Positions 15,337-23,550 of a DNA stretch of 32,817 nt are shown here, in pieces; position 1 is the first letter of the stretch; each line of letters begins with the position of its first letter. Source of the stretch: an uncultured Gammaproteobacteria bacterium (GTDB taxonomy: Bacteria; Pseudomonadota; Gammaproteobacteria; Arenicellales; CALHMG01); the NCBI GenBank assembly GCA_938034705.1, contig CALHMG010000372.1:1-32817 (forward strand), read 5' to 3'. Position numbers and translations under genes: made by a program. Under the pieces are notes generated by a model, which was not told where the DNA came from, did not search any database, and saw nothing but the letters and a program-made list of their open reading frames with translations.

Positions 15337-16166
15337 TTTACTGCTCCAAACGTCAGGCCCTGAACCAGCTGGCGCTGGGTGAACCAGCCGAATACAACAA
15401 TGGGTGCGCAGGCCAGCGTGGATACGGCCGAAAGCTTTGCCCAGAAAAGGCCCTCGGGACTTGAGAAACTCGCGACAAGCGCAACCAGCGTTCCGGCATC
15501 GGAAGACGTCAGGTTGATCGACCAGAATGCTTCGTTCCACAGCAGCACGATTGAGAGAAGCGCTGTCGATGCGATGCCGCCCCACGCAAGTGGCATCACA
15601 ATCTGAGTGATTTCATTGAACGTAGACGCGCCGTCCATGCGACTCGCTTCGAGTATTTCTTTGGGAATCTCGCGAAAGTAGTTAAACAGAATCATCATGA
15701 TGATGGGGAGGTTGATCAGCGCAAATATCACGACAAGGGCAATGCGTGTATCGAGAACTCCAAACTTCTGGCAGATCAGGTAGATGGGCATCAACACTCC
15801 CACCGCTGGAAGCATCTTGGTTGACAGCATCCACAGCAGAATATCCTTGGTCCATCTTCCAGGATTGAAGGCCATCGCGTAGGCAGACGGAATAGCAATC
15901 AGCATTGCAAGGAGGGTGCCGCCAACGCTTGTGATGATCGAGTTAAGCGCGTAGCTGAAGTAGTCGGTGCGTTCCTCGATCAACCTGAAATTCTCAAGCG
16001 TCGGGTCGAAGAACACCGTTGGCGGAACCGCGATCGCTTCCAGTTCGGTTTTGAAACTGGTGAGCACCATCCAGAAGATCGGGAAAAAGAACAGGATTGC
16101 TACCAGCCACGCACAAATCGCCGCGATGCGATGCTTAAGTCGTTCTCTTTGTCTGTCGGTCATCAT
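15333..16166 (-). CDS. smoG: Polyol ABC transporter permease, SmoG/MalG-like
   Basis: A 277-residue inner-membrane permease with about six transmembrane helices. The EAA loop, which docks to the ATPase, is visible as EILEASRMDGASTFNEITQIVMPLAWGG split across residues about 170-198 (key residues EAxxxDGA and the following P). It pairs with the SmoF-like permease: the start ATG at 16166 shares its base with the upstream gene's last stop base. The C-terminus resembles MalG-type proteins that end shortly after a QRQLVQGLT segment. It is translationally coupled to both neighbours. Confidence 0.9.
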   Translation of the reverse strand: MMTDRQRERLKHRIAAICAWLVAILFFFPIFWMVLTSFKTELEAIAVPPTVFFDPTLENFRLIEERTDYFSYALNSIITSVGGTLLAMLIAIPSAYAMAFNPGRWTKDILLWMLSTKMLPAVGVLMPIYLICQKFGVLDTRIALVVIFALINLPIIMMILFNYFREIPKEILEASRMDGASTFNEITQIVMPLAWGGIASTALLSIVLLWNEAFWSINLTSSDAGTLVALVASFSSPEGLFWAKLSAVSTLACAPIVVFGWFTQRQLVQGLTFGAVK

Positions 16167-17026
16167 CAGACGGTCAGATTTTTGCCGATCAGGCGTACAA
16201 GAAAGAAGGCGACGACGTTCGCAAGAATGATGGCGAAAACGCCACCGGCTGATGCGACTCCGATATCAAAGCCCTGAAGTGCCTGACTGAAAATCAGGAA
16301 CGCGAGGTTGGTCGACTGGGTGCCAGGACCACCGCCCGTAGTCACAAAGATCTCGGCGAAGATCGATAAATGGAAGATCATCTGAATCATAAGCACGATC
16401 GCGATCGGGCGCATGAGATGGGGCAGGGTCAGGTATCTGAACTGGGCCCACGCGCCAGCGCCGTCGAGCCTTGCCGCTTCCAGCTGTTCCTGATCCTGAC
16501 TCTGTAGCGAGGTCATAAAGATCAGGATCGCGAACGGCGTCCACTGCCAGCTGACGATAAAGATGATCGAAAGCAGGGGATACTGGGAGAGCCAGTCAAT
16601 CGGCTCGGCGCCTACGCTCTGGGCTGCGACCGCGAACAGGCCGTAGATTGGATTCATCATCATGTTCTTCCACAGCAGGGCGTTCACCGTGGGCATGATA
16701 AAAAAGGGCGAAATCAGGAGGACGCGCACGATTCCGCGACCTGGAAATGATCGGTTGATCAGTAGTGCAATCGCGAGTCCCAGAACGACGGTAATGACCA
16801 GGACTGAACCCACGAGAATCAGGGTGTTGAGAATCGCCGGCCAGAAGCTTGGGTCAGTATAAAAGAATTCGTAGTTGGACCAGCCAACAAAGCCTGTGCG
16901 TTCGGGGTAGAGCAGGTGATAGCGGACGGTTGAAAAATAAATCGTCATGCTTAGCGGCACCAGCATCCAAAGAAGCAGGACAATAATGCTGGGCGCTTGG
17001 AGCCACTTTGAGAGCGTTGAGTTCAT
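16166..17026 (-). CDS. smoF: Polyol ABC transporter permease, SmoF/MalF-like
   Basis: A 286-residue inner-membrane permease with about six hydrophobic helices, of the shorter MalF/UgpA type. The EAA loop is seen as EQLEAARLDGAGAWAQFRY with its EAA and DG residues near residue 185. It forms the channel together with the SmoG-like protein. The gene is separated from the binding protein gene by a 118-nt spacer that holds a perfect 13-bp hairpin (17099-17130), which may lower expression of the permeases relative to the binding protein. Confidence 0.9.
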   Translation of the reverse strand: MNSTLSKWLQAPSIIVLLLWMLVPLSMTIYFSTVRYHLLYPERTGFVGWSNYEFFYTDPSFWPAILNTLILVGSVLVITVVLGLAIALLINRSFPGRGIVRVLLISPFFIMPTVNALLWKNMMMNPIYGLFAVAAQSVGAEPIDWLSQYPLLSIIFIVSWQWTPFAILIFMTSLQSQDQEQLEAARLDGAGAWAQFRYLTLPHLMRPIAIVLMIQMIFHLSIFAEIFVTTGGGPGTQSTNLAFLIFSQALQGFDIGVASAGGVFAIILANVVAFFLVRLIGKNLTV

Positions 17027-17098
17027 TTATCTCGGGCTTGATCGACAATCAACTCGCGGTCGTGGCTGTTGTGAACAAAGATACAGACATCGTGCTTG

Positions 17099-17130
17099 CG
17101 ACCAGAGCGTCGCGAGGGACGCTCTGGTCG
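17099..17130 (-). other. Intercistronic 13-bp hairpin between binding-protein and permease genes
   Basis: A perfect inverted repeat (17099-17111 with 17118-17130, 6-nt loop) lies just downstream of the smoE-like gene and upstream of the smoF-like gene. No T-run follows on the minus strand. Hairpins in this place in sugar ABC operons (as after malE) can protect the binding-protein mRNA or partly terminate transcription. That role is inferred. Confidence 0.75.
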
Positions 17131-17144
17131 AAACACGTCAGGGA

Positions 17145-18455
17145 TTACTTGTAGTAACCACCTTTTTTCATTTCACGATCTGCAGCAGCCTGGGCATTTT
17201 CCAGCGCTTTCTCTACAGAAATATCGCCCGCCAGAGCGGCCGTCATCTGCTGGCCCACGGCAATGCCGATCGCCTGAAACTCAGGAATCGCAGCAAACTG
17301 AACACCGACATAAGGCGACGGGTTCATTGTGGAATCTTCAGGGTTAGCTGACAAAATAGCCTTCAGCTCTGCCTCGTCAAATGTCGCGGCTTCCTGAAAC
17401 TTCGGGTTGTCGTAGGTCGACTGACGGGTACCAGTCGGGACGTTGCCCCAGCCGTTCTTCGAAGCGACCAGTTCGATGTATTCCTTCGACGTAGCCCACT
17501 CGATAAATTTGGCAGCGTCGCCAGCCTGCTTGGTGCCTGCTGGAATTGCCAGTGCCCAGGCCCAGAGCCAGTTCGCACCTTTCTTGGTCGCGGAGTAGGG
17601 TGACTGCGCGAATGCCATCTTGTCGGCAACCTTCGACTGACCTGGGTCAGTTACGAATGAAGCAGCGATAGTCGCGTCGATCCACATGCCGCACTTGCCT
17701 TCGTTCATCAGCGCGAGGATTTCGTTGAAGGAGTTACCTTCCGATCCTGGAGGTCCGTACTTGGTCAGCAGGTTGACGTAGAAGTTAACCGCCTTGTTCC
17801 ATGCGTCGCTGTCGAGCGCTGGAGTCCAGTCCTGGTTGAACCACTGGGCGCCAAAGCTGTTTGCCATGGTGGTCAGGAACGCCATGTTGTCGCCCCAGCC
17901 TGGCTTGCCGCGAAGGCAGATGCCGTACACGCCCTTTTCCTTGTCGGTCAGAGCGGCTGCTACTTTTTCAATATGATCCCAGGTTGGGTTGTCTTCGATC
18001 TTCATGCCCGCTGCATCAACAAGATCCTTGCGATACATGATCATGGAGCTCTCACCGTAGAACGGTGCTGCGTAGAGCTTGCCGTCGTGGCTCAGACCGC
18101 CGCGCATGGCGGGAAGGATGTCGTTGACATCGTAGTCTGCACCGAACTCGAGCGGCTCAAGCCACTTTCGTGAGCCCCAGATCGGTGCTTCGTACATGCC
18201 GATAGTCATGACATCAAACTGGCCACCTTTGGTGGAGATGTCAGTTGTCACGCGCTGGCGCAGAACGCCTTCTTCGAGCGTGACCCATTTCAGGGTAATT
18301 CCTGGGTTGGCGGCTTCGAATTCCGGTGTGAACTTCTGCATCTCGATCATATGACCGTTGTTAACGGTCGCGATCGTGAGTTCTCCAGCACTGGCCGAGG
18401 TCGCCATCGTGGTGCACAGGGCGAGCCCCAATGCGAGTTTATTTAGTCTCTTCAT
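17145..18455 (-). CDS. smoE: Polyol ABC transporter substrate-binding protein, SmoE-like
   Basis: A 436-residue periplasmic extracellular solute-binding protein of family 1. The N-terminus is a signal peptide (MKRLNKLALGLAL) with a likely cleavage after SASA at residue 23. The body carries family features such as ITLKWVTLEEG and DVMTIGMYEAPIWG near residues 55-95, the stretch GICLRGKPGWGDN, and the late NPSPYVGVQF. It should bind sorbitol, mannitol or a similar polyol. A GGAG lies 8-9 nt before the ATG. As the first gene of the minus-strand operon it is served by a promoter in 18456-18729, which it shares with the divergent kinase gene. Confidence 0.91.
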   Translation of the reverse strand: MKRLNKLALGLALCTTMATSASAGELTIATVNNGHMIEMQKFTPEFEAANPGITLKWVTLEEGVLRQRVTTDISTKGGQFDVMTIGMYEAPIWGSRKWLEPLEFGADYDVNDILPAMRGGLSHDGKLYAAPFYGESSMIMYRKDLVDAAGMKIEDNPTWDHIEKVAAALTDKEKGVYGICLRGKPGWGDNMAFLTTMANSFGAQWFNQDWTPALDSDAWNKAVNFYVNLLTKYGPPGSEGNSFNEILALMNEGKCGMWIDATIAASFVTDPGQSKVADKMAFAQSPYSATKKGANWLWAWALAIPAGTKQAGDAAKFIEWATSKEYIELVASKNGWGNVPTGTRQSTYDNPKFQEAATFDEAELKAILSANPEDSTMNPSPYVGVQFAAIPEFQAIGIAVGQQMTAALAGDISVEKALENAQAAADREMKKGGYYK

Positions 18456-18729
18456 TCTCTTCTCCGGGGGATAAGTGCACTGACGGTGCGGTGCATCCGC
18501 GGAAGCGTGCGCCGTAAGCGATCAGTGCGGCCAATACGAATTTGTCTGAAAACTATACTTTTCTGCGCGTCGGAGCGTTGTCTTTGATAATTTTGACGTA
18601 TTTTTGTATGAGATCCAGCCCTTGGCCGACGCTTGGTTGCGCTCGTTGCTGCCTGATGAAAAGCTCACCGCCTGTGGAAGCCAGCTGCTCGTACCAAATG
18701 ACCAGCTTTAACGGAGTCGAACCAGCGCG
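18456..18729. promoter_or_regulatory. Divergent control region of the polyol operon and the sugar kinase gene
   Basis: 274 nt between the smoE-like gene (minus) and the PfkB kinase gene (plus), AT-rich at 18540-18610. The AraC regulator encoded in the operon is the obvious candidate to bind here. A TATACT at 18554-18559 on the plus strand could be a -10 element, but no good -35 is seen, as is common for AraC-activated promoters. No operator was identified with certainty. Confidence 0.45.
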
Positions 18730-19623
18730 ATGATTATCTGTTGTGGGGAAGCCCTGGTCGATCTCTTCCCTGATGGCGATGGCCAGCGGGCAATTCTCGG
18801 TGGATCGATTTTTAATACTGCGCGTGTTCTCGCACGCTTGGGCGTGCCGAGCGCCTATGTATCGCCGGTATCAACGGACCGGCATGGCGATGCCATTGTA
18901 GACGCCCTGAACAAAAGCGGCGTCAGCGATGTTTTTGTGAAGCGTGTCGATCGTCCAACAGCGCTGGCACATGTGACTCTCAACAATGGCCAGGCGGAAT
19001 ATCGTTTTGAGGACGAAGGCAGCGCGTCGCGCATGGTGTCGCCAGACGAGCTCCCGGATTCGGTTCCCGATTGTGAGCTCGCGCATTTTGGTTCAATCAG
19101 TCTCGTGATGGAGCCGTGCGCGACAGCGTACGAAGCATTCGCCGTAAACATGTCGGCGACAGCATCGATTGCGATCGATCCAAATATCCGCCCGGATTTC
19201 ATCGAAAATGTCCCAGCGCACCAAGAGCGACTCGAAGGTCTTTTTAAACACACAGACATCATCAAGCTGTCTGATGAAGATCTGGCCTGGTTCGGAATCA
19301 ATGCAGATGAAGCTGCATCTCGATGGCTGTCGGGACGAACGAGTATTGTTGTCGTTACCCAGGGCGAAGCCGGCGTAACCGGTTTTTGCAAAAGCGGGCG
19401 CGTTGACAGACCTGCCCCGGAAGTTGAGGTTGTAGACACCGTTGGTGCCGGCGATTCATTCAGCGCGGGACTGTACGCGGGTCTGCGAGAACACGGCGGA
19501 CTACACCGCGACTCCCTGCGGGATATCTCACTCGCGAATCTGGATAAGGCGCTGTCTCGTGGCGTCGAGATCAGCGCGCAGGTCGTGCAGCAGGCGGGCG
19601 CCGAACTGCCTTGGCCAGCCTGA
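18730..19623 (+). CDS. PfkB-family sugar kinase (fructokinase-like)
   Basis: A 297-residue ribokinase-fold kinase. The N-terminal motif GEALVDLFP and the following GGSIFNTARVLARLG (PfkB signature 1 region) lie at residues 6-40. The second signature DTVGAGDSFSAGLY near residue 236 holds the catalytic Asp of the GAGD anion hole. It should phosphorylate fructose or a related ketose with ATP in the cytoplasm. That completes the pathway polyol import, oxidation to ketose, phosphorylation. It is divergent from the smo-like operon and probably co-regulated. A GGAG lies 13 nt before the ATG. It converges on the aldo/keto reductase gene with a gap of only 6 nt. Confidence 0.88.
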   Translation: MIICCGEALVDLFPDGDGQRAILGGSIFNTARVLARLGVPSAYVSPVSTDRHGDAIVDALNKSGVSDVFVKRVDRPTALAHVTLNNGQAEYRFEDEGSASRMVSPDELPDSVPDCELAHFGSISLVMEPCATAYEAFAVNMSATASIAIDPNIRPDFIENVPAHQERLEGLFKHTDIIKLSDEDLAWFGINADEAASRWLSGRTSIVVVTQGEAGVTGFCKSGRVDRPAPEVEVVDTVGAGDSFSAGLYAGLREHGGLHRDSLRDISLANLDKALSRGVEISAQVVQQAGAELPWPA

Positions 19624-19629
19624 CTGTTT

Positions 19630-20808
19630 TTAAGCGAGCGCTTTATGTGCGTCGCTAAGTCTCGCTGCGATATCGATACCCTGTGGGCACACAGCAGTTG
19701 CCTTCGCTAGCTCTTCCGCCCGAAACTCTCGTCTGGCCGCGGGAAGTTCGGAGAACAGTTCTCGCGCCCGTTCGGGTTTGCCATAGCACTCGTAGTACAT
19801 CAGATACCGAAGCTGATCGGCAATTGCGGTGTCATCAGCCACTGCGTTCTCGCAATGCTGCTTGCATCCGTTGCACGCGTAGCCGGCCGTCATCGCCGCA
19901 AGGCGATTGAGCTGCTGAAATTCGCCGGCGTTCAGCTGTTGCTGTGACTTGGCGGCAAAGATGTTTTCGCGCGCCACCTTAACGCTGTCCATTTCGGAGA
20001 CGATGCTGTCGATACGCTCATCCGCCCAGACCGACTTGAGCTTGGCCTGGGCCAGACTGAAATCTTTGGACCGGAAATCCGCGACCGCCTCGAGTTCCTT
20101 GGGGACCGATCCCATGGTTTTCATGGCGATAAGGCCAATGCCGGCCTTTTTGCAGTTGTCGATTGCCAGGTTGAGTTCACGGTCGCCGTACCGGCGAAAG
20201 TTGTATCGAAACAAAATCGCGTCGATGCCGCCAACCTTCGCCGCCTTGTTCATTACCTCGACCACGTCGCCGCCGTGGCAGGAGAAACCGAAAAAATTCG
20301 TCTTGCCTGACTTGCGCATGGCGTCGCCCATGGCGATGTACTCAGGCTCAAGCATGTCGACGTCATCGATGCCGTGCATGAAGTACAAATCAACAAAATC
20401 GGTCTTCAGTTCGTCGAGCGCCTGATCGAGTCCACGGGTCAGGCCTTTGACGCTGCTGCTCCCTGATTTCGATGTGATAAACAGCTTCTTGCGGTCACCC
20501 ATCTGTTCGATGAAATTGGCGATCGCTTCGTGAGAAGCGCCGCTGCCGTAGGACAAGGCTGTGTCAAACGCGGTAACACCGTTTTTAAAGCACCCGTGCA
20601 TGACTTTGTCGTAAACCGGATCAAGACTTTGCGACGTACCCAGCCCAAGAATGGGAATCGAAGCGCCGGTGGTGCCCAGCTCTTTGTGTGGCATGTCGCT
20701 CTGCGCGTTTGCAGCCTTAATGAACGCGAGTTCGGTTGCAGACACGGCCGCTGCCGATGCGGCTGCCTTTTTCAGGAAATTTCTTCGATCAGAGCTGTGA
20801 GATTTCAT
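19630..20808 (-). CDS. Tat-exported aldo/keto reductase with a Cys-rich (possible Fe-S) C-terminal tail
   Basis: A 392-residue protein. The N-terminus has a twin-arginine signal (SDRRNFLKKAAAS, then a hydrophobic stretch ending near ANAQ at residue 36), so it is predicted to be folded in the cytoplasm and exported. Residues about 42-290 are an aldo/keto reductase barrel with the catalytic tetrad visible: Asp and Tyr in FDTALSYG, Lys in FITSKSG and His in LYFMHGID. The C-terminal ~80 residues contain CNGCKQHC and later VCPQGID, resembling the 4Fe-4S tail found in one group of AKRs. A periplasmic AKR cannot easily use NAD(P)H, so electrons may come through the polyferredoxin encoded upstream. 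AAGGA lies just before the ATG. It is the last gene of the four-gene operon. Confidence 0.85.
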   Translation of the reverse strand: MKSHSSDRRNFLKKAAASAAAVSATELAFIKAANAQSDMPHKELGTTGASIPILGLGTSQSLDPVYDKVMHGCFKNGVTAFDTALSYGSGASHEAIANFIEQMGDRKKLFITSKSGSSSVKGLTRGLDQALDELKTDFVDLYFMHGIDDVDMLEPEYIAMGDAMRKSGKTNFFGFSCHGGDVVEVMNKAAKVGGIDAILFRYNFRRYGDRELNLAIDNCKKAGIGLIAMKTMGSVPKELEAVADFRSKDFSLAQAKLKSVWADERIDSIVSEMDSVKVARENIFAAKSQQQLNAGEFQQLNRLAAMTAGYACNGCKQHCENAVADDTAIADQLRYLMYYECYGKPERARELFSELPAARREFRAEELAKATAVCPQGIDIAARLSDAHKALA

Positions 20809-20842
20809 GGGGTTTCCTTAAGTCTCAGGGATCAATGTTTTG

Positions 20843-22513
20843 TCAGGCTGATTCAGACTTGCGCTTTTGCAGCAGCAGGCTGCGATCTTTGGATCGGCTT
20901 TCGCCGACGGCGGTGACGTAAACCGCTCGTTGATCGAGAACCGGGCACTCGGCCTCGCAGATGCCGCAGCCGATGCAGAGTTCCGGGACGATAAACGGTT
21001 TGTTGAGCACAACGGTGTTGCCAAACACGTCTTTGGCTTCTTCGTCGTACGTTTGAATTGCTTTAGGTGCGACAGGACAGACTTCCTCGCAGACCACGCA
21101 CGGGATCTTGTTGGCCCACGGAAGGCAGCGGGTCGTGTCTATGAAAGCCGTGCCGAGGACCACCGGGCCCTGTTCCTGATGTTCGCCGACGCCGAGTTTT
21201 TCTTCCGCCGAGATTTCGCGAATAGCGCCCGTTGGGCAGACTTCAGAGCAGAGCGTGCACTTGAGCTGACAGTGAGAAATTCGGAAATTCATCACCGGTG
21301 TCCACAGTGCCTCAATGCCGCCTTCTTCGAGCGTGGCGGGTTGCAGCACGTTGGTCGGGCAGGCGTTAATGCACTGATCGCATTTGATACATCGTTCAAG
21401 AAATTCTTCTTCGGCGACTGAGCCCGGCGGGCGGATCATTGCCGGCGAGAAGTTCTCGTCGGTGGCGAGGCCGTTGTTGCGCAGCATCGGAAACGCGAAA
21501 ACGCCTGCAAGTGCGGAAAATACGAGTCTTCTTCGAGAGACATCTGGCGCAAGCTTGGCCTGAGCGCGATCAAGTTTAAGGAGAGAGAACGACAGCGCGT
21601 CTTCCGGGCAGTCGTCGATGCAGTTCATACAGGAAAAACATTCGGCAGTGCGGACCTGAGACTGTGGATCCGCCGCACCCTCGCATCGCATCAGGCACAG
21701 ATTACAGTCGGTGCACTTGTTGACGTCCCGGTTGATCCGAAACAGGCTGAACCTGGCAATGCTTCCGAGCATCGCCCCGAGCGGACAGAGAAAGCGACAG
21801 AAGAATCTCGGCTTCCACAGATTCAGGCTGACAAACAGCATGAACAGTGAGCCGACCCAGAACGATCCGACAAACACCCGGCGCTCAACGCCTGGTGCAA
21901 ACTTCAGCACATCCAGAAATGTGGCTTCAACGCCAGCGCCCTCGAGCGCACGCGTTGCTTCGCCGATGGCCATATCCGTTGCCGGTGCGATCACCGTGGT
22001 GACAGCGCGATACATGATCACGATGGGGTCGAGCAGTCCGATCTGCAAAGCACCCATCGATGACATCACCAGAAACACGATAAGGATGCCGTACTTCAGA
22101 TACTGGGCACCTTCGTATCGGTTAGAACGGATGCGAGTGCTGTTGGTTTTGACGTTGAACAGCCATCCGGTGAACTGATGCAGGGTGCCGAAAGGGCAGG
22201 CCCAGTTGCAGAACACGCGGCCAAAGATAATGGTGATGATGACTATGACCAGCGCCCAGCCGAGGAATTTGTAGACGTATCCTGTCGCGAGAACCGTCGC
22301 CAGCGTTACCAGCGGATCGATTTCGAGCATCATCGAAACCGGAAAACCTTCGATGCGCGACGTCCAGCTTGCCCAGCAGAAAAAGATGAACAATGCCATG
22401 AACACAATCTGGGACAGCACGCGGACGGTCGTCAGGCGCAGCAATCGATTCAAGCCGGTTGGCCGCGGCGGCGGTGGCGTTTTCGGTTGTGGCGGCTGGA
22501 CGATCACGTTCAT
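20843..22513 (-). CDS. Membrane polyferredoxin, NapH-like with NapG-like C-terminal half
   Basis: A 556-residue iron-sulfur membrane protein. The N-terminal ~250 residues have about four to five hydrophobic helices and the two CxxxCP motifs typical of NapH/NosR-type quinol oxidisers (VFCNWACPFG, FFCRFLCPLG). Two ferredoxin-type clusters follow (CTDCNLCLMRC, CFSCMNCIDDCP). A segment SRRRLVFSALAGVFAFP near residue 330 resembles a Tat/transmembrane signal in the middle of the protein. The last ~200 residues hold four further Cys clusters (CIKCDQCINACP, CTLCSEVCP, CVVCEEVCP, CIGCGICEAECP), as in NapG. It looks like NapH and NapG joined, moving electrons from quinol to periplasmic partners. There is no nitrate reductase gene nearby. 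GGGAG precedes the ATG. Confidence 0.88.
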   Translation of the reverse strand: MNVIVQPPQPKTPPPPRPTGLNRLLRLTTVRVLSQIVFMALFIFFCWASWTSRIEGFPVSMMLEIDPLVTLATVLATGYVYKFLGWALVIVIITIIFGRVFCNWACPFGTLHQFTGWLFNVKTNSTRIRSNRYEGAQYLKYGILIVFLVMSSMGALQIGLLDPIVIMYRAVTTVIAPATDMAIGEATRALEGAGVEATFLDVLKFAPGVERRVFVGSFWVGSLFMLFVSLNLWKPRFFCRFLCPLGAMLGSIARFSLFRINRDVNKCTDCNLCLMRCEGAADPQSQVRTAECFSCMNCIDDCPEDALSFSLLKLDRAQAKLAPDVSRRRLVFSALAGVFAFPMLRNNGLATDENFSPAMIRPPGSVAEEEFLERCIKCDQCINACPTNVLQPATLEEGGIEALWTPVMNFRISHCQLKCTLCSEVCPTGAIREISAEEKLGVGEHQEQGPVVLGTAFIDTTRCLPWANKIPCVVCEEVCPVAPKAIQTYDEEAKDVFGNTVVLNKPFIVPELCIGCGICEAECPVLDQRAVYVTAVGESRSKDRSLLLQKRKSESA

Positions 22514-22515
22514 GG

Positions 22516-23544
22516 TTACACGATCTCCCGAATCCGGTCTTTGTAGTTCACGTCGCCGCTTCCACGACTTTGCGCTCGCGCCAGATACTCGGGCAAGCCG
22601 CTGCGTTCCAGGAGGTGCTCGTACGCCCAGGCGTCCATGGCAACTGCGTCGGTTCCGGCCATGATCACACCCGCGTTTTTAACGTTTGAAGGATCGCCCC
22701 CGGTGGGTCCGTTTTCCATGAGGACGTGTGTACCGTCCAGAATCGAGAGCGTCGGCTTTATCATCATCGACAGGTCCGCGATGATTTCATGGATGTCCTG
22801 ATGGAACTGGTTGCGCCGCCCGCCGAGCAGGCCGTACCAGTTTTTGATGCTCATGGACGCATGACACAGGTTGTGGTCTTTGACGGGTGCGATGCCAATA
22901 ACCTTGTCGACGCCCTGAAAGGGGCGTTTGAAAAATGGCCAGCTCTCGATCAGCGTTGCACCGGGCGTGTTGAGGTTTTCGAAAGCATTGCCGTCCGGTA
23001 GATAAATGCGGGCGCCAGCGCGCTCGCTGGCAAGACGGATGCCGCTTTTTTCAAAGCAGTCGGCGGGCGATTCAATGGGGTTGTCGGCGACCCGAACTTC
23101 AGCGGCGCGGCAGTCAACGAGTATGAGCTGTATCAAGTGCTCCAGTATTTCCGGATTGGAAGTTGCGCCAATAATCGGCGATCGGTCGAACGCCACGTTA
23201 GGCTTTATCAGCACGACATCGTTGGGTTTGATGTAGTGGGTGATGCCGCCTGCGGCGTCGATCGCCTTGCGCAGGCGGGTCATATCGTCGCCTGTTCGCC
23301 CAAGACCAACCGCGGCTGCGCCTGCCTTTGGCGCGACGCGAAAATCCTGGAGTCTGAATACCGACGGCTGGGGCATGCTGCGAAGGCCACTGTCATCACG
23401 CAGGGACAACGGCCAGTGCTCCGGCGCAAAGCTCGCGTATCCGGCCCCGGCTGCCACCACGCCGGCCGCTGCGGCTGTGCGTAACAGCTCCCTGCGGCGA
23501 ACCGGTGTTGCGCGGTAGTCAGTGTTGGGCTTTCGTTTGGGCAT
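22516..23544 (-). CDS. Tat-exported DUF362 domain protein
   Basis: A 342-residue protein of the DUF362 family. The N-terminus has a Tat-type signal (VRRRELLRTAAAAG, then a hydrophobic stretch), predicting export. The body shows DUF362 features: DVVLIKPNVAF near residue 107, TSNPEILEHLIQL, the middle KVIGIAPVKDHNLCHASMSIKNWYG split by its conserved His and Lys, and the GTDAVAMDAWA segment near the C-terminus. DUF362 proteins are often found beside ferredoxins and their chemistry is unknown. Its stop is followed 2 nt later by the polyferredoxin start, so the two are coupled and probably act together. I know of no experimentally established function for this family. Confidence 0.87.
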   Translation of the reverse strand: MPKRKPNTDYRATPVRRRELLRTAAAAGVVAAGAGYASFAPEHWPLSLRDDSGLRSMPQPSVFRLQDFRVAPKAGAAAVGLGRTGDDMTRLRKAIDAAGGITHYIKPNDVVLIKPNVAFDRSPIIGATSNPEILEHLIQLILVDCRAAEVRVADNPIESPADCFEKSGIRLASERAGARIYLPDGNAFENLNTPGATLIESWPFFKRPFQGVDKVIGIAPVKDHNLCHASMSIKNWYGLLGGRRNQFHQDIHEIIADLSMMIKPTLSILDGTHVLMENGPTGGDPSNVKNAGVIMAGTDAVAMDAWAYEHLLERSGLPEYLARAQSRGSGDVNYKDRIREIV

Positions 23545-23550
23545 CGTTGC

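Noticed and set aside
15337-15585. 83-codon N-terminal extension of the SmoS-like dehydrogenase
   Set aside because: It lies inside the permease gene in another frame, is Cys/Arg/His-rich, and the SDR fold begins properly at ATG 15336.
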